64,000 bases of DNA from Gammaproteobacteria bacterium (GCA_030594815.1 JAUVEN010000002.1:1-64000), one strand, 5' to 3'; counted from the stretch's first letter, positions 26,614-37,131 are shown. Made by a program: numbers and translations. The notes: generated by a model not told the origin, from the sequence alone.

Positions 26614-28704
26614 ATGAAATCTACTACAACAGATTCAAATTCACTTTTAAATTTAAAAGGTGTTGGCCCTAAGGTTGCAGAAAAACTGCAACGTCTTGAT
26701 ATTCATAATCAGGAAGATTTACTTTTCCATCTGCCGTTACGCTATCAGGATCGTTCTCACATTTATCCTATCGGTTCTTTAAGAGCTGGTATGGAATGCC
26801 AGATCACAGGTGAAGTGCAATTAAGTGAAATAAAGTATGGGCGTGGACGTATGTTGTTAACACGTTTATCAGATGGCACGGGTTTTATCAGCTTACGTTT
26901 TTTTCATTTTAGTAATGCGCAAAAAAATCAATTAAAACGTGGTGCTAAGCTTTTATGTTACGGCGAGGTTCGGCGAGGAAAAGTGGGCTTTGAAATGGCT
27001 CATCCTGAATACCAATTCATAAAAGAAAATGAAGATATTGTATTAGATGAAAATCTGTCCTCGATTTATCCCACCACGGAAGGTGTTCATCAATTAACCT
27101 TGCGAAATGTGATGTCACAAGTCATCGCAAAACTTAAATCAGATGAGTTAACACTTCCAAGTTTAATACCTATTGAGTTATTAGAAAAAAATCACTGGCC
27201 AACGATTAAAGAGGCCTTGTTGTATATTCACAATCCACCGGTGGACACGCTATTAGAAGACATCTCAGATGGGAAACATCCAGCACAACAAAGTTTAATT
27301 GTTGAAGAACTATTAGCGCATCATCTTAGTTTGCGACAATTACGCGTTGCGATGCAAAAAGAAAACGCACCCGCTCTGGTTAAAAAAACAAATTTAATAA
27401 ATCAATTTTTATCAGCTTTGCCGTTTAAGTTAACAGGTGCACAGGAAAAAGTTGTGCAAGACATTAATTTTGATTTAGAAAATAACTATCCAATGCAGCG
27501 TTTAGTTCAGGGCGATGTAGGTTCAGGTAAAACAGTTGTTGCTGCTTTGGCCATGTTAAAAGCGATTGAGTCTGGATATCAGGCCGCGATTATGGCGCCA
27601 ACTGAGTTGTTGGCAGAGCAACATTTTCAAAACTTTAAAAGCTGGCTGGAACCTCTGGGCATCAATGTTGTGTGGTTATCGGGGAAACTAAAAGCAGCCG
27701 CAAAACGAGATGCGATCGAAAAAATTGGCAGCCCGGAAGGACAGGTTATTGTTGGTACTCACGCTTTATTTCAGGAAGGCGTGGAGTTTTTTAAATTGGG
27801 TTTAATCGTTGTCGATGAACAACATCGTTTTGGCGTGCACCAACGCTTAGCGTTAAGAGAAAAAGGTAACAAACAAGACGGTCATCCCCATCAGCTCATA
27901 ATGACCGCAACACCAATTCCTCGAACGTTAGCAATGACGGCTTATGCTGATTTAGATTGCTCTGTGATTGATGAACTGCCACCAGGACGTATCCCTGTCG
28001 AAACGGTTGTTATACCAGAATCAAAACGTGATGCGATTGTGCAAAGAGTAGAGCGAGCCTGCTCTGAAGGTCGGCAAATTTATTGGGTATGCACATTAAT
28101 TGAAGAGTCAGAATCTTTACAGGCACAAGCAGCAGAAGATACCGCTAACAAGCTCGCTGAAGCTTTAACCCAGGTGCGTGTTGCGCTGGTTCATGGACGT
28201 ATGAAGGCAGAGCAAAAAGAAAAAGTAATGGCTGCGTTTAAGGCGGGTGAAGTTGATTTGCTGGTCGCCACTACTGTTATTGAAGTCGGAGTTGATGTAC
28301 CCAATGCAAGTCTAATGATTATCGAAAATGCAGAGCGATTAGGTTTGGCGCAATTGCATCAATTGCGAGGTCGGGTTGGTCGAGGTTCACAGGAAAGTGC
28401 CTGCGTACTCATGTATCATGGCACTTTATCGGATACTGCAAGGCAGCGCTTAGCGGTTATGCGTGAAACTAATGATGGCTTTGAAATCGCCAGAAAAGAT
28501 CTGGAACTACGTGGGCCAGGAGAGGTATTGGGTATAAAGCAAACAGGTTTAATGCAAATGCGCATTGCTGATTTACAACGCGATCAAAATTTGATTCCAG
28601 CAGTAGCAGAAATGGCCGATCAAATTTTCCAGCATTTTCCAGGTGCGGTTGAACCGTTAATAAAGCGCTGGATAGGGCGGGCAACAAAATATGCTGCTGT
28701 TTAA
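26614..28704 (+). CDS. recG: RecG, ATP-dependent branched-DNA helicase
   Basis: RecG reverses stalled forks and processes Holliday junctions. The start at 26614 (MKSTTTDSN) gives 696 residues, as expected; the frame extends into repeat sequence upstream. An N-terminal wedge domain (LKGVGPKVAEKL, LPLRYQDR) is followed by helicase motifs GDVGSGKTVVA, DEQHRFGVHQR, TATPIPRTLA and QLRGRVGRG, and the C-terminal RecG motif ARKDLELRGPGEVLG. Confidence 0.95.
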   Translation: MKSTTTDSNSLLNLKGVGPKVAEKLQRLDIHNQEDLLFHLPLRYQDRSHIYPIGSLRAGMECQITGEVQLSEIKYGRGRMLLTRLSDGTGFISLRFFHFSNAQKNQLKRGAKLLCYGEVRRGKVGFEMAHPEYQFIKENEDIVLDENLSSIYPTTEGVHQLTLRNVMSQVIAKLKSDELTLPSLIPIELLEKNHWPTIKEALLYIHNPPVDTLLEDISDGKHPAQQSLIVEELLAHHLSLRQLRVAMQKENAPALVKKTNLINQFLSALPFKLTGAQEKVVQDINFDLENNYPMQRLVQGDVGSGKTVVAALAMLKAIESGYQAAIMAPTELLAEQHFQNFKSWLEPLGINVVWLSGKLKAAAKRDAIEKIGSPEGQVIVGTHALFQEGVEFFKLGLIVVDEQHRFGVHQRLALREKGNKQDGHPHQLIMTATPIPRTLAMTAYADLDCSVIDELPPGRIPVETVVIPESKRDAIVQRVERACSEGRQIYWVCTLIEESESLQAQAAEDTANKLAEALTQVRVALVHGRMKAEQKEKVMAAFKAGEVDLLVATTVIEVGVDVPNASLMIIENAERLGLAQLHQLRGRVGRGSQESACVLMYHGTLSDTARQRLAVMRETNDGFEIARKDLELRGPGEVLGIKQTGLMQMRIADLQRDQNLIPAVAEMADQIFQHFPGAVEPLIKRWIGRATKYAAV

Positions 28705-28745
28705 TATATTGTAATTAAACAAGCTGCAGCTTAATTGAGACCATA

Positions 28746-29324
28746 TTGAAATCGATAATACATAACAATTTTGGCAACCATGTTTTAGAGCCAGTATGGC
28801 GTGGCCACGATATGTTAATGAGTCACTCCGTACCGCTTGAGCTTGCGCCCTGGTTGTTTGAGCAAGGATCATTAACACGTCGAATTTTACTGCACTGCAC
28901 AAAAAAATTTCGTGTCGAAGTATTATCCCAACAATGGCAACGGCCAATGTTAAATGAAGCTCTTCGCTTAAGTGCACATCCTGAGCACCTTGCTTTAATT
29001 CGAGAAGTTTTACTTTATTGCGGCGGCGAACCGTGGGTGTTTGCACGCAGTGTTTTACCACGTAAAACATTAACCGGGCCACGGCGTTTTCTTGGCAAGT
29101 TAGGTAATCGACCTTTAGGCGAAATTTTATTTTCTGATCCGAAAATTCAACGTGATGAATTGGAAGTTGCTGAAATAAAAAAAGGCCAACGTATGTTTAG
29201 TTGTGCAACAGAGTGTTTAACCCATCCACCGGATGCGGTTTGGGGACGGAGATCTGTTTTTTATTTACATAAAAAGCCATTGCTCGTAAATGAAGTTTTT
29301 TTACCGTCAATTTTAATTAAGTGA
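28746..29324 (+). CDS. ubiC: UbiC, chorismate pyruvate-lyase
   Basis: Chorismate is split to 4-hydroxybenzoate and pyruvate, the first step of ubiquinone synthesis. Matching features are [36 protein letters not shown] (with the substrate-binding region), [11 protein letters not shown] and WGRRSVFYL. The start is a TTG at 28746 with a weak GAGA upstream; it gives about 27 residues before the first conserved helix, near the E. coli arrangement. ubiA follows after 13 bases, forming the ubiCA operon. Confidence 0.88.
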   Translation: MKSIIHNNFGNHVLEPVWRGHDMLMSHSVPLELAPWLFEQGSLTRRILLHCTKKFRVEVLSQQWQRPMLNEALRLSAHPEHLALIREVLLYCGGEPWVFARSVLPRKTLTGPRRFLGKLGNRPLGEILFSDPKIQRDELEVAEIKKGQRMFSCATECLTHPPDAVWGRRSVFYLHKKPLLVNEVFLPSILIK

Positions 29325-29337
29325 AAAATATACAAAC

Positions 29338-30228
29338 ATGAAAAACCATTTAAAACAGGGTATTAACTGGCCACATATTCGACAACGAGCATATCAATAT
29401 GCTGTTTTAGCTCGCTTAAATAAACCCGTAGGTATTTTTTTACTGTTGTGGCCAACATTGTGGGCCTTGTGGATTGCCGCAGAAGGTGTGCCGCATCCTG
29501 GAGTGTTAACGGTGTTTGTTCTTGGTGTCATTTTAATGCGCTCTGCAGGATGTGTGATCAATGATTATGCTGATCGGGAAATTGATCCTCGGGTAAACAG
29601 AACGAAAGATCGCCCCATTGCAGCGGGAAGAGTCTCTGCTGATGAAGCGATGCTGTTATTTATGGCTTTGTGTTTTGGTGCTTTCATACTTGTGCTGACT
29701 ATGAATACATTCACCATTCTGTTATCGCTAGGTGGTGTGGTGCTGGCGGGAATCTATCCGTTTATGAAACGTTATACACATATGCCACAGATCGTTTTAG
29801 GTATGGCATTTGGCTGGGCGGTGCCTATGGCCTTTGCAGCACAAACCAATAGCGTGCCGAAAATTGCCTGGCTTATCTATGTTGTCACTGTACTTTGGGC
29901 GGTCATTTACGACACCATGTACGCGATGGCGGATCGCATGGATGATTTAAAAATTGGCGTAAAATCAACGGCCATTCTTTTTGGTGATGCAGATCGCATC
30001 ATTATAGGCATTCTGCAAGCGATGATGCTTTTTGCTCTTTACTTGATAGGCGAACAGGCGCAGTTAGGTGAGGCCTACTCGGTCGCGATAGCCATTGCGG
30101 CAGCCTTGATGATTTACCATCAATATTTAATCCGGTATCGCCAACCAGCTTTATGTATAAGCGCCTTTTTGAACAATAATTGGTTGGGAGCCGCCCTCTT
30201 TATTGGAATTGTGGCCAGTTATTGGTGA
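29338..30228 (+). CDS. ubiA: UbiA, 4-hydroxybenzoate polyprenyltransferase
   Basis: This integral membrane enzyme attaches the polyprenyl tail to 4-hydroxybenzoate. The two aspartate-rich motifs are [19 protein letters not shown] and [20 protein letters not shown], with about eight helices. The length (296 residues) is standard. It is in an operon with ubiC. Confidence 0.95.
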   Translation: MKNHLKQGINWPHIRQRAYQYAVLARLNKPVGIFLLLWPTLWALWIAAEGVPHPGVLTVFVLGVILMRSAGCVINDYADREIDPRVNRTKDRPIAAGRVSADEAMLLFMALCFGAFILVLTMNTFTILLSLGGVVLAGIYPFMKRYTHMPQIVLGMAFGWAVPMAFAAQTNSVPKIAWLIYVVTVLWAVIYDTMYAMADRMDDLKIGVKSTAILFGDADRIIIGILQAMMLFALYLIGEQAQLGEAYSVAIAIAAALMIYHQYLIRYRQPALCISAFLNNNWLGAALFIGIVASYW

Positions 30229-30381
30229 TCACTTTAATCCCATACTTTATGAGTGCTATTGAGAGTAGGCAAACAGAAAAAAATATTCTATAATCTCTAA
30301 GAAAACATAGGCTTACGAATGAAAGCTAGAGTCAAATGTTAAATATTTGTGTCTTAATGTAATAATTGAGTCGGAGGCTGG

Positions 30382-31434
30382 GTGTTCAATTTCTTTAAAA
30401 AGAAAAAACGCGGTCAGGGAACGAATGCATTAGTACTTTCTGAGGAAGGTATTGCACACGCATGCATATTCCGTAATGCCGGCCAGCCATCTACCCTTCA
30501 ATCCTTCCACTATTTATCTATTGAGAATAAAGCAGAAACCAGCAACACACTAAAACAGTTTATACAAAAGAATAAGTGTGAAGATTTTTCAGTCGTCACA
30601 ACCTTGTTGCCAGCAGATTCAACTTTAGTGATGTTAGAAAAACCAGAAGTTGCCGATGATGAACTTCGCCAGGCAGTACGCTGGCGCATAAAAGATAGCC
30701 TTTCTTTCGATGTTAATAATGCCATAGTTGATGTATTTGAAATACCGGGACAGAAAGAACGTGGCCGTACCCCGTTAGTGTATGTAACTGCTGCAGAAAA
30801 AGAGCTATTAAAGAAACGCATTCAACTTTTAGAAGAACAAAACCTTGAAGTAGAAAGTATTGATATTGCCGAGTTAGTGATGCGTAATATTGCGGCCTTG
30901 TTACCAGAAGATCAGCAAGGCGTTGCATTGTTAAAACTTGATGCAAACAATGGTGTAATGACGTTAACACAAGATTCAACGCTTTATTTAGCACGTAATA
31001 TTGATGTTGGTTATTCATCACTTTCCACTGTTGCTACTGCAGGTTCTATTCTAGGTGAAGATCCAAACGAAGCAGATGGTTTATCGTTAGAACAAGGTAT
31101 GTCACCTGACCAGCAACGTTCACTCGATGCGATTATTTTAGAGGTACAACGTTCACTCGATTATTATGAAAGTCATTTTGCAAAACCTGCAATAAACAGT
31201 CTGGTTATAGCTCCATTACCCTATGAAATTCCTGGTGTAGTTAAATATCTGGCTGGTGCGCTTGGCTTACAAGTGCGTTTACTTGATTTAAATGCCGTAC
31301 TTGATGTGCGGACACCAATGAGTGATGCAGAGCAGGCAAATTGTTTTTTTGCAATTGGTGCAGCATTAAAAGAATCAACTTCAGAAGAGCACGCTTCATT
31401 AAGCCAGCAACAAGGGCAAGGCGAAGCTGCATGA
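30382..31434 (+). CDS. mshI: MshI/PilM-like MSHA pilus biogenesis protein
   Basis: The GTG start follows GGAGG. The 350-residue protein has a PilM-type actin-like ATPase fold (ALVLSEEGIAHACI near the N-terminus, AVRWRIKDSLSF, VALLKLDANNGVMTL). In type IV pilus systems the PilM homologue anchors the PilN/PilO inner-membrane platform on its cytoplasmic face. The order of the next six genes identifies the MSHA version. It overlaps the next gene by ATGA. Confidence 0.85.
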   Translation: MFNFFKKKKRGQGTNALVLSEEGIAHACIFRNAGQPSTLQSFHYLSIENKAETSNTLKQFIQKNKCEDFSVVTTLLPADSTLVMLEKPEVADDELRQAVRWRIKDSLSFDVNNAIVDVFEIPGQKERGRTPLVYVTAAEKELLKKRIQLLEEQNLEVESIDIAELVMRNIAALLPEDQQGVALLKLDANNGVMTLTQDSTLYLARNIDVGYSSLSTVATAGSILGEDPNEADGLSLEQGMSPDQQRSLDAIILEVQRSLDYYESHFAKPAINSLVIAPLPYEIPGVVKYLAGALGLQVRLLDLNAVLDVRTPMSDAEQANCFFAIGAALKESTSEEHASLSQQQGQGEAA

Positions 31435-32045
31435 GTACGCAACAAGTAAATTTATACCAGGACGAATTAAAGAAGGTAAAGCTAAATTATTCGGCGTTAA
31501 TGTTAACGCAGCTGAGCATTATCTTACTTATTGTATTTTCAGCCGCTGCTGGTTTTAGATATTTTCAGTTGCAACAGCATCAAGTCAGCCTGGTTGAAAA
31601 GCAGAAAAATCAAAAAGTAGCCATGGCTGAGTTACAAAAAATACAAGCTGAACTTTCCTTAAGAAAAAAAGATGCAGCCCTGGCAAAACGAATTACTGAT
31701 AAAACAAAAGAGCTATCTAATAAGCAAAAGGTGGTTGGGATTTTAAGCCGTGATGAATTTGGTAATACCAAAGGATTTATTGAACATGTTAGTGGCTTGG
31801 CTAGACAACGCATAGAAGGTTTATGGTTAACACAAATTCGCATTGCTGGAGGCGGTACAAATATTTCTTTGCAAGGCACAACATCTGAAGCGAAATTATT
31901 GCCTAAATACTTACAACGTTTATCCGCAGAAAAAGCATTCGCTGGTACCGATTTTCAAAGTTTAGTAATGACTCGGGAAGAAAATAAAAAACAGTGGCTT
32001 AACTTTAGTTTGCAAAATAAAAATACGGATGAGGCTGCGCCGTAA
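31431..32045 (+). CDS. PilN-like MSHA biogenesis protein
   Basis: The ATG at 31431 overlaps the mshI stop; the longer upstream frame is not coding. The protein starts MSTQQVNLYQDELKK, like PilN (INLYQ near the N-terminus), has one membrane helix (residues 24-45), a periplasmic coiled coil (residues 47-100) and an alpha/beta C-terminal domain. It would pair with the PilO-like MshJ. It is often called MshI2 in this operon. Confidence 0.8.
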   Translation: MSTQQVNLYQDELKKVKLNYSALMLTQLSIILLIVFSAAAGFRYFQLQQHQVSLVEKQKNQKVAMAELQKIQAELSLRKKDAALAKRITDKTKELSNKQKVVGILSRDEFGNTKGFIEHVSGLARQRIEGLWLTQIRIAGGGTNISLQGTTSEAKLLPKYLQRLSAEKAFAGTDFQSLVMTREENKKQWLNFSLQNKNTDEAAP

Positions 32046-32713
32046 TGAGTTTAAAGACACAATTACAGCCATTATTTGCAAAGTTTGATGCTTTAAATGA
32101 GCGCGAACGACTTTTCGTTATGCTTTTGTCTGTTGTAGCGATAATTATTGTTTTTGTTGAGTTACTTATTTCACCTCTTAATCAGCAATACGATGTTGTT
32201 GATAAGCAAATTGTAAGTTTGCGAACACAAACAACGCAACTTGAAAGTCAAATCATCATTTTAAAAAGTAAAAGAACTCGTGATCCTGATTTCCAGGAAA
32301 AGCTAAAAATTAAATTACTTGATGAACAGATTGAAAATTTAAATGTTCAGTTAAAAGAAAAAATGCATGGTTTAATTGAACCCAGACAAATGGCCAAAGT
32401 ATTGGAATTGGTCCTCGCGCAAAATACAGATTTAAAATTGCAACGAGTGCAAAGTTTAGGTGCTGAACCTTTGTCACCAATAAAAGCAAAAGAAGGTGAG
32501 CAAGCAGAAGCTTTGGGTATTTATCGCCATGGAATGCAAATTGAGTTTAAAGGTTCTTATTTAAGTACTTTAAAATATCTCAAAGCATTAGATGACTTGC
32601 CGTGGAATTTTTACTGGGATGTACTGGAATTAAATGTCGACAAATATCCGGTGTCTAAAATAGTAATCACAGTACACACATTAAGTTTCCATGAGGGTTG
32701 GATTGGTGTTTAA
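32045..32713 (+). CDS. mshJ: MshJ, PilO-like MSHA biogenesis protein
   Basis: The start codon overlaps the previous stop (TAATG). There is a single membrane helix near residues 24-42, a long coiled coil (NQQYDVVDKQIVSLRTQTTQ onward) and a C-terminal domain (YLSTLKYLKALDDLPWNFYW) characteristic of PilO/MshJ. It forms the periplasmic alignment subcomplex with the PilN-like protein. Confidence 0.82.
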   Translation: MSLKTQLQPLFAKFDALNERERLFVMLLSVVAIIIVFVELLISPLNQQYDVVDKQIVSLRTQTTQLESQIIILKSKRTRDPDFQEKLKIKLLDEQIENLNVQLKEKMHGLIEPRQMAKVLELVLAQNTDLKLQRVQSLGAEPLSPIKAKEGEQAEALGIYRHGMQIEFKGSYLSTLKYLKALDDLPWNFYWDVLELNVDKYPVSKIVITVHTLSFHEGWIGV

Positions 32714-33056
32714 GCTAAAGACGTTATTATTCAGCTTATTTATGTTGATGATTTCTTTTGCATCAATGACAGTAAAAGCCCAGTTAGATGATCCAACACG
32801 TCCGCCGGGTTATCGTTTGGTTTTACCAGGTGGACTAAAAGCAGCGGCAAGAATATATTTTTCATTATCTTCGGTTCGTATATCGCCAACGCGTCGTTCC
32901 GCGATAATAAATGATCGCTCAGTTGAAGCTGGAGATACAGTGAATGGTGCAAAAGTAATTGCCATCTATCCTTCTTCAGTAAAGTTAAAAAAGAAGGGTA
33001 AAGTTTTTACTGTAAGGCTAATTTCGAGTATTTCGAAGAAAATTGTGAGACGGTAA
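32706..33056 (+). CDS. mshK: MshK, MSHA biogenesis protein
   Basis: The GTG at 32706 follows GAGGG at ideal spacing; an ATG at 32691 is possible but has no ribosome site. A signal peptide (ending SMTVKAQ) precedes the motif DDPTRPPGYR and a short PilP-like beta domain (SPTRRSAIINDRSVEAGDTV). The motif RxAIINGxxVxxGD is typical of MshK/PilP-like proteins linking the inner platform to the secretin. Confidence 0.8.
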   Translation: MFKLKTLLFSLFMLMISFASMTVKAQLDDPTRPPGYRLVLPGGLKAAARIYFSLSSVRISPTRRSAIINDRSVEAGDTVNGAKVIAIYPSSVKLKKKGKVFTVRLISSISKKIVRR

Positions 33057-33127
33057 AAAAAGCCTACAGTAGGCTGGATATAATTTATTTGACTATCTTT
33101 ATACTTAAAGATTAGGCGGAGAGTAGT

Positions 33128-34828
33128 TTGAAAAAAAGTAACAATACAATTCATTGGATGACAGTTGGCATGGTATGCATGTTGTTGAGTGCTTGTGCCA
33201 GTCAACCCGAAACGAAGGATGTCAGTGCTCTGGATCAAATGATCAGTGATGCCTTTGATAGCAGTCAACCGACAGCCACATCAGCCGAACAAATCGCGTC
33301 TGAAGATGAAGTAGCCTCTGCATTATTGCCCGATATTAATTTAAGTGCACCAGGTGCAGGCAGTATTGATGTTGAACCCCGTTTCGATATTAAAGTTCAC
33401 CGGGCAAAAGTCAGACAGTTTTTTATGGGCCTGGTTGAAGACAGTGATCACAACATGGTTTTACATCCAAAAGTAAGAGGTCGTATTACTCTTGATTTAA
33501 AAAATGTAAATGTTGGCGAAGTCATGGAAGTTGTACGTGATGTGTATGGCTATGATTTTGAGAAAACCAAAACGGGTTATAGTGTATTTCCAAACACGAT
33601 GCGTACGCGCATATTTACCATGAACTACCTTAATGTAAATCGTAGCGGTGGTTCAAAAATGAGTGTCAGTTCCGGACAAGTTACTGAATCTATAAGTGGT
33701 ACCGGTACAACTGCAAGCACCTCACAAAGTATTTCCGGAACTAATCTTAGTACTGAGAGCAAATCAGATTTTTGGGCTGAATTAAAACAAAGTTTAACCG
33801 CACTTGTTGGCAATAAAGAAGGTCGAAATGTCGTTGTTAGCCCACAATCCGGTATGGTTGTTGTACGTGCAATGCCGTATGAATTACGTGCAGTAGAAAA
33901 ATATATAAATAAAACACAAAGCTTCGTTCAGCGTCAGGTGATAATCGAGGCTAAAATTCTTGAAGTAGAATTGAGTGAACGTTTCCAAACCGGCATTAAC
34001 TGGGCAAAGTTAGCCGAATCGGGAAGTAGCAGCGCACTGCTTGGTCAAACAGGTGGTGGTAGTATTTTTGGTGGTTCAGGTGTGACCGGTATTGCTGGTA
34101 ATACCGGCGATTTAAATCCTGCCTCGTTAACGCTACCCGTAGGTACCGCTACTTCAGCATTTGGTGGCATGTTTACAGCGGCATTAAATATAGGCTCTGA
34201 TTTTACTGCCTTTATTGAATTGTTAAAAACTCAGGGTGATGTACAGGTTTTATCCAGTCCACAAATATCTACTGTTAATAATCAAAAGGCAGTTATTAAA
34301 GTCGGTAAAGATGAATTCTTTATTACAGATGTGGAAACTAATACCAGCACAACAACGGCAACAGCATCAACATCAAGTAATGTAGAGTTAACCCCTTTCT
34401 TTTCTGGTGTCGCATTAGATGTCATTCCACAAATCAGTGAGAGTGGTGAAATAATTTTACATGTACATCCTTCAGTGAGCGCCGTTTCTGAAAAGATTAA
34501 AGATATTAGTGTCGCTTCTGACACAGCATTAAGTGTCCCTTTAGCAGTAAGCACAATACGTGAGTCAGATAGTATTATTCGCGCCAGAAGTGGTCAGGTT
34601 GTTATTATTGGTGGCTTGATGCAAAACAGAATTGATGAAAATGTATCAAAAGTTCCTTTGCTCGGTGACATTCCGCTATTGGGTGAGTTATTCACGCATA
34701 GACAGGAAATCTCGGTAAAAAGTGAACTGGTTATTTTGTTAAAGCCCATTGTGATTGATAGTGAGCAACAAATGGCTGCACAAGTGAATCGTGCGAAATC
34801 ACGTTTTAAACAAGTAAGAATGCAATAG
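33128..34828 (+). CDS. mshL: MshL, outer-membrane secretin of the MSHA pilus
   Basis: The TTG start follows GGCGGAGAG. The N-terminus is a lipoprotein signal (MLLSACAS). Then come an STN-like domain (IKVHRAKVRQFFMGLV), a Ser/Gly/Thr-rich region, the secretin domain (QRQVIIEAKILEVELSE) and the C-terminal motif VVIIGGLMQNRIDENVSKVP followed by GDIPLLGELF. It forms the pore through which the pilus emerges. The length (566 residues) matches MshL. Confidence 0.93.
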   Translation: MKKSNNTIHWMTVGMVCMLLSACASQPETKDVSALDQMISDAFDSSQPTATSAEQIASEDEVASALLPDINLSAPGAGSIDVEPRFDIKVHRAKVRQFFMGLVEDSDHNMVLHPKVRGRITLDLKNVNVGEVMEVVRDVYGYDFEKTKTGYSVFPNTMRTRIFTMNYLNVNRSGGSKMSVSSGQVTESISGTGTTASTSQSISGTNLSTESKSDFWAELKQSLTALVGNKEGRNVVVSPQSGMVVVRAMPYELRAVEKYINKTQSFVQRQVIIEAKILEVELSERFQTGINWAKLAESGSSSALLGQTGGGSIFGGSGVTGIAGNTGDLNPASLTLPVGTATSAFGGMFTAALNIGSDFTAFIELLKTQGDVQVLSSPQISTVNNQKAVIKVGKDEFFITDVETNTSTTTATASTSSNVELTPFFSGVALDVIPQISESGEIILHVHPSVSAVSEKIKDISVASDTALSVPLAVSTIRESDSIIRARSGQVVIIGGLMQNRIDENVSKVPLLGDIPLLGELFTHRQEISVKSELVILLKPIVIDSEQQMAAQVNRAKSRFKQVRMQ

Positions 34829-34856
34829 TAAATATTATGCGGGTAATATAACGAGT

Positions 34857-35759
34857 ATGTATCAAGAATACTTTGGTTTAACAGAAGCACCTTTTTCAAT
34901 AACTCCTGATACGAGCTATTTCTATGCGCACGGACATTATTCAGAAGCTTTAAATACATTACTGGTTGCGTTACGCACGGGGGAAGGTTTTATTAAAGTT
35001 ACCGGTGAAGTGGGTACCGGTAAAACCATGCTTTGCCGCATGTTATTAAATACAGTTGAAGATCGGTTTGTAACAGCATATATCCCGAATCCAATGTTGA
35101 CGCCTTACGGTTTGCAAAGCGCGGTAGCAGATGAACTTGGCCTTGATATGAGCCGGCACTATGGTCACCATCAATTGCTTAAAATGATCACTAATCGTTT
35201 ACTTGAATTAACAGCAGATGGCAAGAATGTTGTTTTATGTATCGATGAAGCGCAGGCAATGCCGGTTGAAACAATGGAAGCTTTACGTCTGCTAACAAAT
35301 CTGGAAACAGAAAAGCAAAAATTATTACAGGTTGTTTTATTTGGTCAGCCAGAACTTGATGAACGACTGAATGAAAAAAATGTTCGCCAATTAAAACAAC
35401 GCATCACTTTCTCATATAAATTAAAACCTATTGATAAAGACGGAATGGAATTGTATCTAACACATCGCTTAGGTATCGCTGGTTATAAAGGCGGAAACCT
35501 GTTTGAAGTTAAAGCGATGAACAGTTTGTTTAAAGCCAGCCGTGGTATACCTCGTTTAATAAATATTCTTTCGCATAAATCAATGATGTCTGCTTATGGT
35601 GAGGGCACGAAGTATGTTGATAATAAAAACATGCGTGCTGCAATTAAAGATACAGAAGATGCTCAGCTGCGTAGTGCGGACAAAAAGAAACCCGGTTGGT
35701 TCGCAGTTTTTTCTGCGGTGCTTGTAGTTTCTCTCACCACCTTTGTTTTACTTCGTTAA
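34857..35759 (+). CDS. mshM: MshM, ExeA-like AAA ATPase
   Basis: The Walker A motif GEVGTGKT is at residues 50-57 and the Walker B VVLCIDEAQAM near 123-133. The N-terminal MYQEYFGLTEAPFSITPD is typical of the ExeA/MshM ATPases that help secretin insertion through peptidoglycan. A C-terminal membrane helix (FAVFSAVLVVSLTTFVLL) is present. Confidence 0.9.
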   Translation: MYQEYFGLTEAPFSITPDTSYFYAHGHYSEALNTLLVALRTGEGFIKVTGEVGTGKTMLCRMLLNTVEDRFVTAYIPNPMLTPYGLQSAVADELGLDMSRHYGHHQLLKMITNRLLELTADGKNVVLCIDEAQAMPVETMEALRLLTNLETEKQKLLQVVLFGQPELDERLNEKNVRQLKQRITFSYKLKPIDKDGMELYLTHRLGIAGYKGGNLFEVKAMNSLFKASRGIPRLINILSHKSMMSAYGEGTKYVDNKNMRAAIKDTEDAQLRSADKKKPGWFAVFSAVLVVSLTTFVLLR

Positions 35760-35776
35760 GTTAGAGCAGAGATGAC

Positions 35777-36826
35777 ATGAGTCTTATTAATCAAATGTTA
35801 AAAGATCTCGAGAAACGTCGTTCTCGTGATTTAGAAACGTCAGAATCTTTAAGCGAAAATATTACCTGGGAGACTCGTCCTGCTTCCAGAAATTTTAATT
35901 TCCAGATGGTTGCTTTAATCAGTATTTTGCTAGCACTGGTTTTGGTTATCGCGTATTTATTTTGGGAAAGATCAGAGTTTAAGGATGAGTTGCTTACTGC
36001 CGTAAATAAAAAAACTGTCGTTGTAAAAAATTCTAAAAAAACACATGTTAAAGCAAGAAAACAGAATGTAATTAAAAAAACATCGGTTAAAAAGCAAACA
36101 AGCATAAAAACAAAAAATAATATTGCATCAAATCAAGTGTATGCAGAAGTGCTTGAAACGGACAATGTTGTTGACACCGAAGAGGTTGAAAACGATACTC
36201 CGATAAAACTGAATAAAAAACATCGCCCGCTTAATTATAAGCAGCAAGCAGAAATAGAATATAAAAAAGGTTACCTCGCATTACAGCGAGGTCGCATGCG
36301 TCAAGGTAAAGAACACTTACGTGAAGCTTTGTCACTTTATGCGCCGCACCGGAAGTCTCGTGAAATGTTAGCCGGAATTTATATTAAATCAGGACGCTAT
36401 GTAGAGGCGGCTGAACTTTTACGCGAAGGCATAAGAGTGGTGCCAACCTATTCCTTGTTCGCAAAATTATATGCCCGCGTATTACTCGAACAAAATAATC
36501 CATACTTAGCAATAAAAGTACTGGAAAGCAGTGCTAAAGCATTAGATGTTGATCTTGATTACCATGCTTTGTTAGCTGCAACGTACCAGCGAGTTAAAAA
36601 TCATAAAAAAGCAATTGCGATTTATTTGCGACTCGTCAAAGAAAAGTCATCTGTTGGCATCTGGTGGTTAGGTTTAGCAATATCATTAGAAAAATCAGGT
36701 AAAAATAAAGAAGCTCTCGAGGCATATCAGCGTGCTCAGAAAACAGGGAGTTTAAAAGCGGGTTTAGTTAAGTTTACCAACAACAGGGTTTCAGCATTGA
36801 AAGAAATTGGTTTTCCTGAGAGCTAG
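35777..36826 (+). CDS. mshN: MshN, TPR-containing MSHA protein
   Basis: The protein begins MSLINQMLKDLEKRR, the hallmark of MshN, has one membrane helix (residues 43-62), a Lys/Thr-rich linker and a C-terminal array of about four TPR helices from residue 155. It is probably an inner-membrane protein with periplasmic TPRs. It is the last msh gene here: the usual mshE, mshG and pilin genes do not follow. Confidence 0.9.
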   Translation: MSLINQMLKDLEKRRSRDLETSESLSENITWETRPASRNFNFQMVALISILLALVLVIAYLFWERSEFKDELLTAVNKKTVVVKNSKKTHVKARKQNVIKKTSVKKQTSIKTKNNIASNQVYAEVLETDNVVDTEEVENDTPIKLNKKHRPLNYKQQAEIEYKKGYLALQRGRMRQGKEHLREALSLYAPHRKSREMLAGIYIKSGRYVEAAELLREGIRVVPTYSLFAKLYARVLLEQNNPYLAIKVLESSAKALDVDLDYHALLAATYQRVKNHKKAIAIYLRLVKEKSSVGIWWLGLAISLEKSGKNKEALEAYQRAQKTGSLKAGLVKFTNNRVSALKEIGFPES

Positions 36827-36982
36827 GGGCTGTTGATCTTTCAGATGTTAGGCTGATTTTGAGATTGTTTAGTACTGACAAGGCATTTGTTGTGTATCAA
36901 TGCATTCCATTGATAGCAATAAATAACGCAGGCAGGGCTAAACAATCTCAAAATCAGACAATAGATGGAAGATCAACAGCCC
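36827..36982. mobile_element. Foldback (MITE-like) element, 156 bp
   Basis: The ends are perfect 14-bp inverted repeats (GGGCTGTTGATCTT / AAGATCAACAGCCC), with inner perfect 20-bp arms CTGATTTTGAGATTGTTTAG at 36853-36872 and their complement at 36938-36957. The element starts on the base after the mshN stop codon. It encodes no protein. I see no clear target duplication. Confidence 0.75.
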
Positions 36983-37131
36983 TTGGTAATTAACAAAAAA
37001 TCACAATTGTGAGAACAACTAACTAGTTTCAGCGCGGTCTCTCAGCTATAATTTTCGTAACAATCATCCCCCACAAGTTTAAGTTGCTTACGGATGAGCT
37101 ATTTTTTAACTAAATTTTATTATTTTGACTT

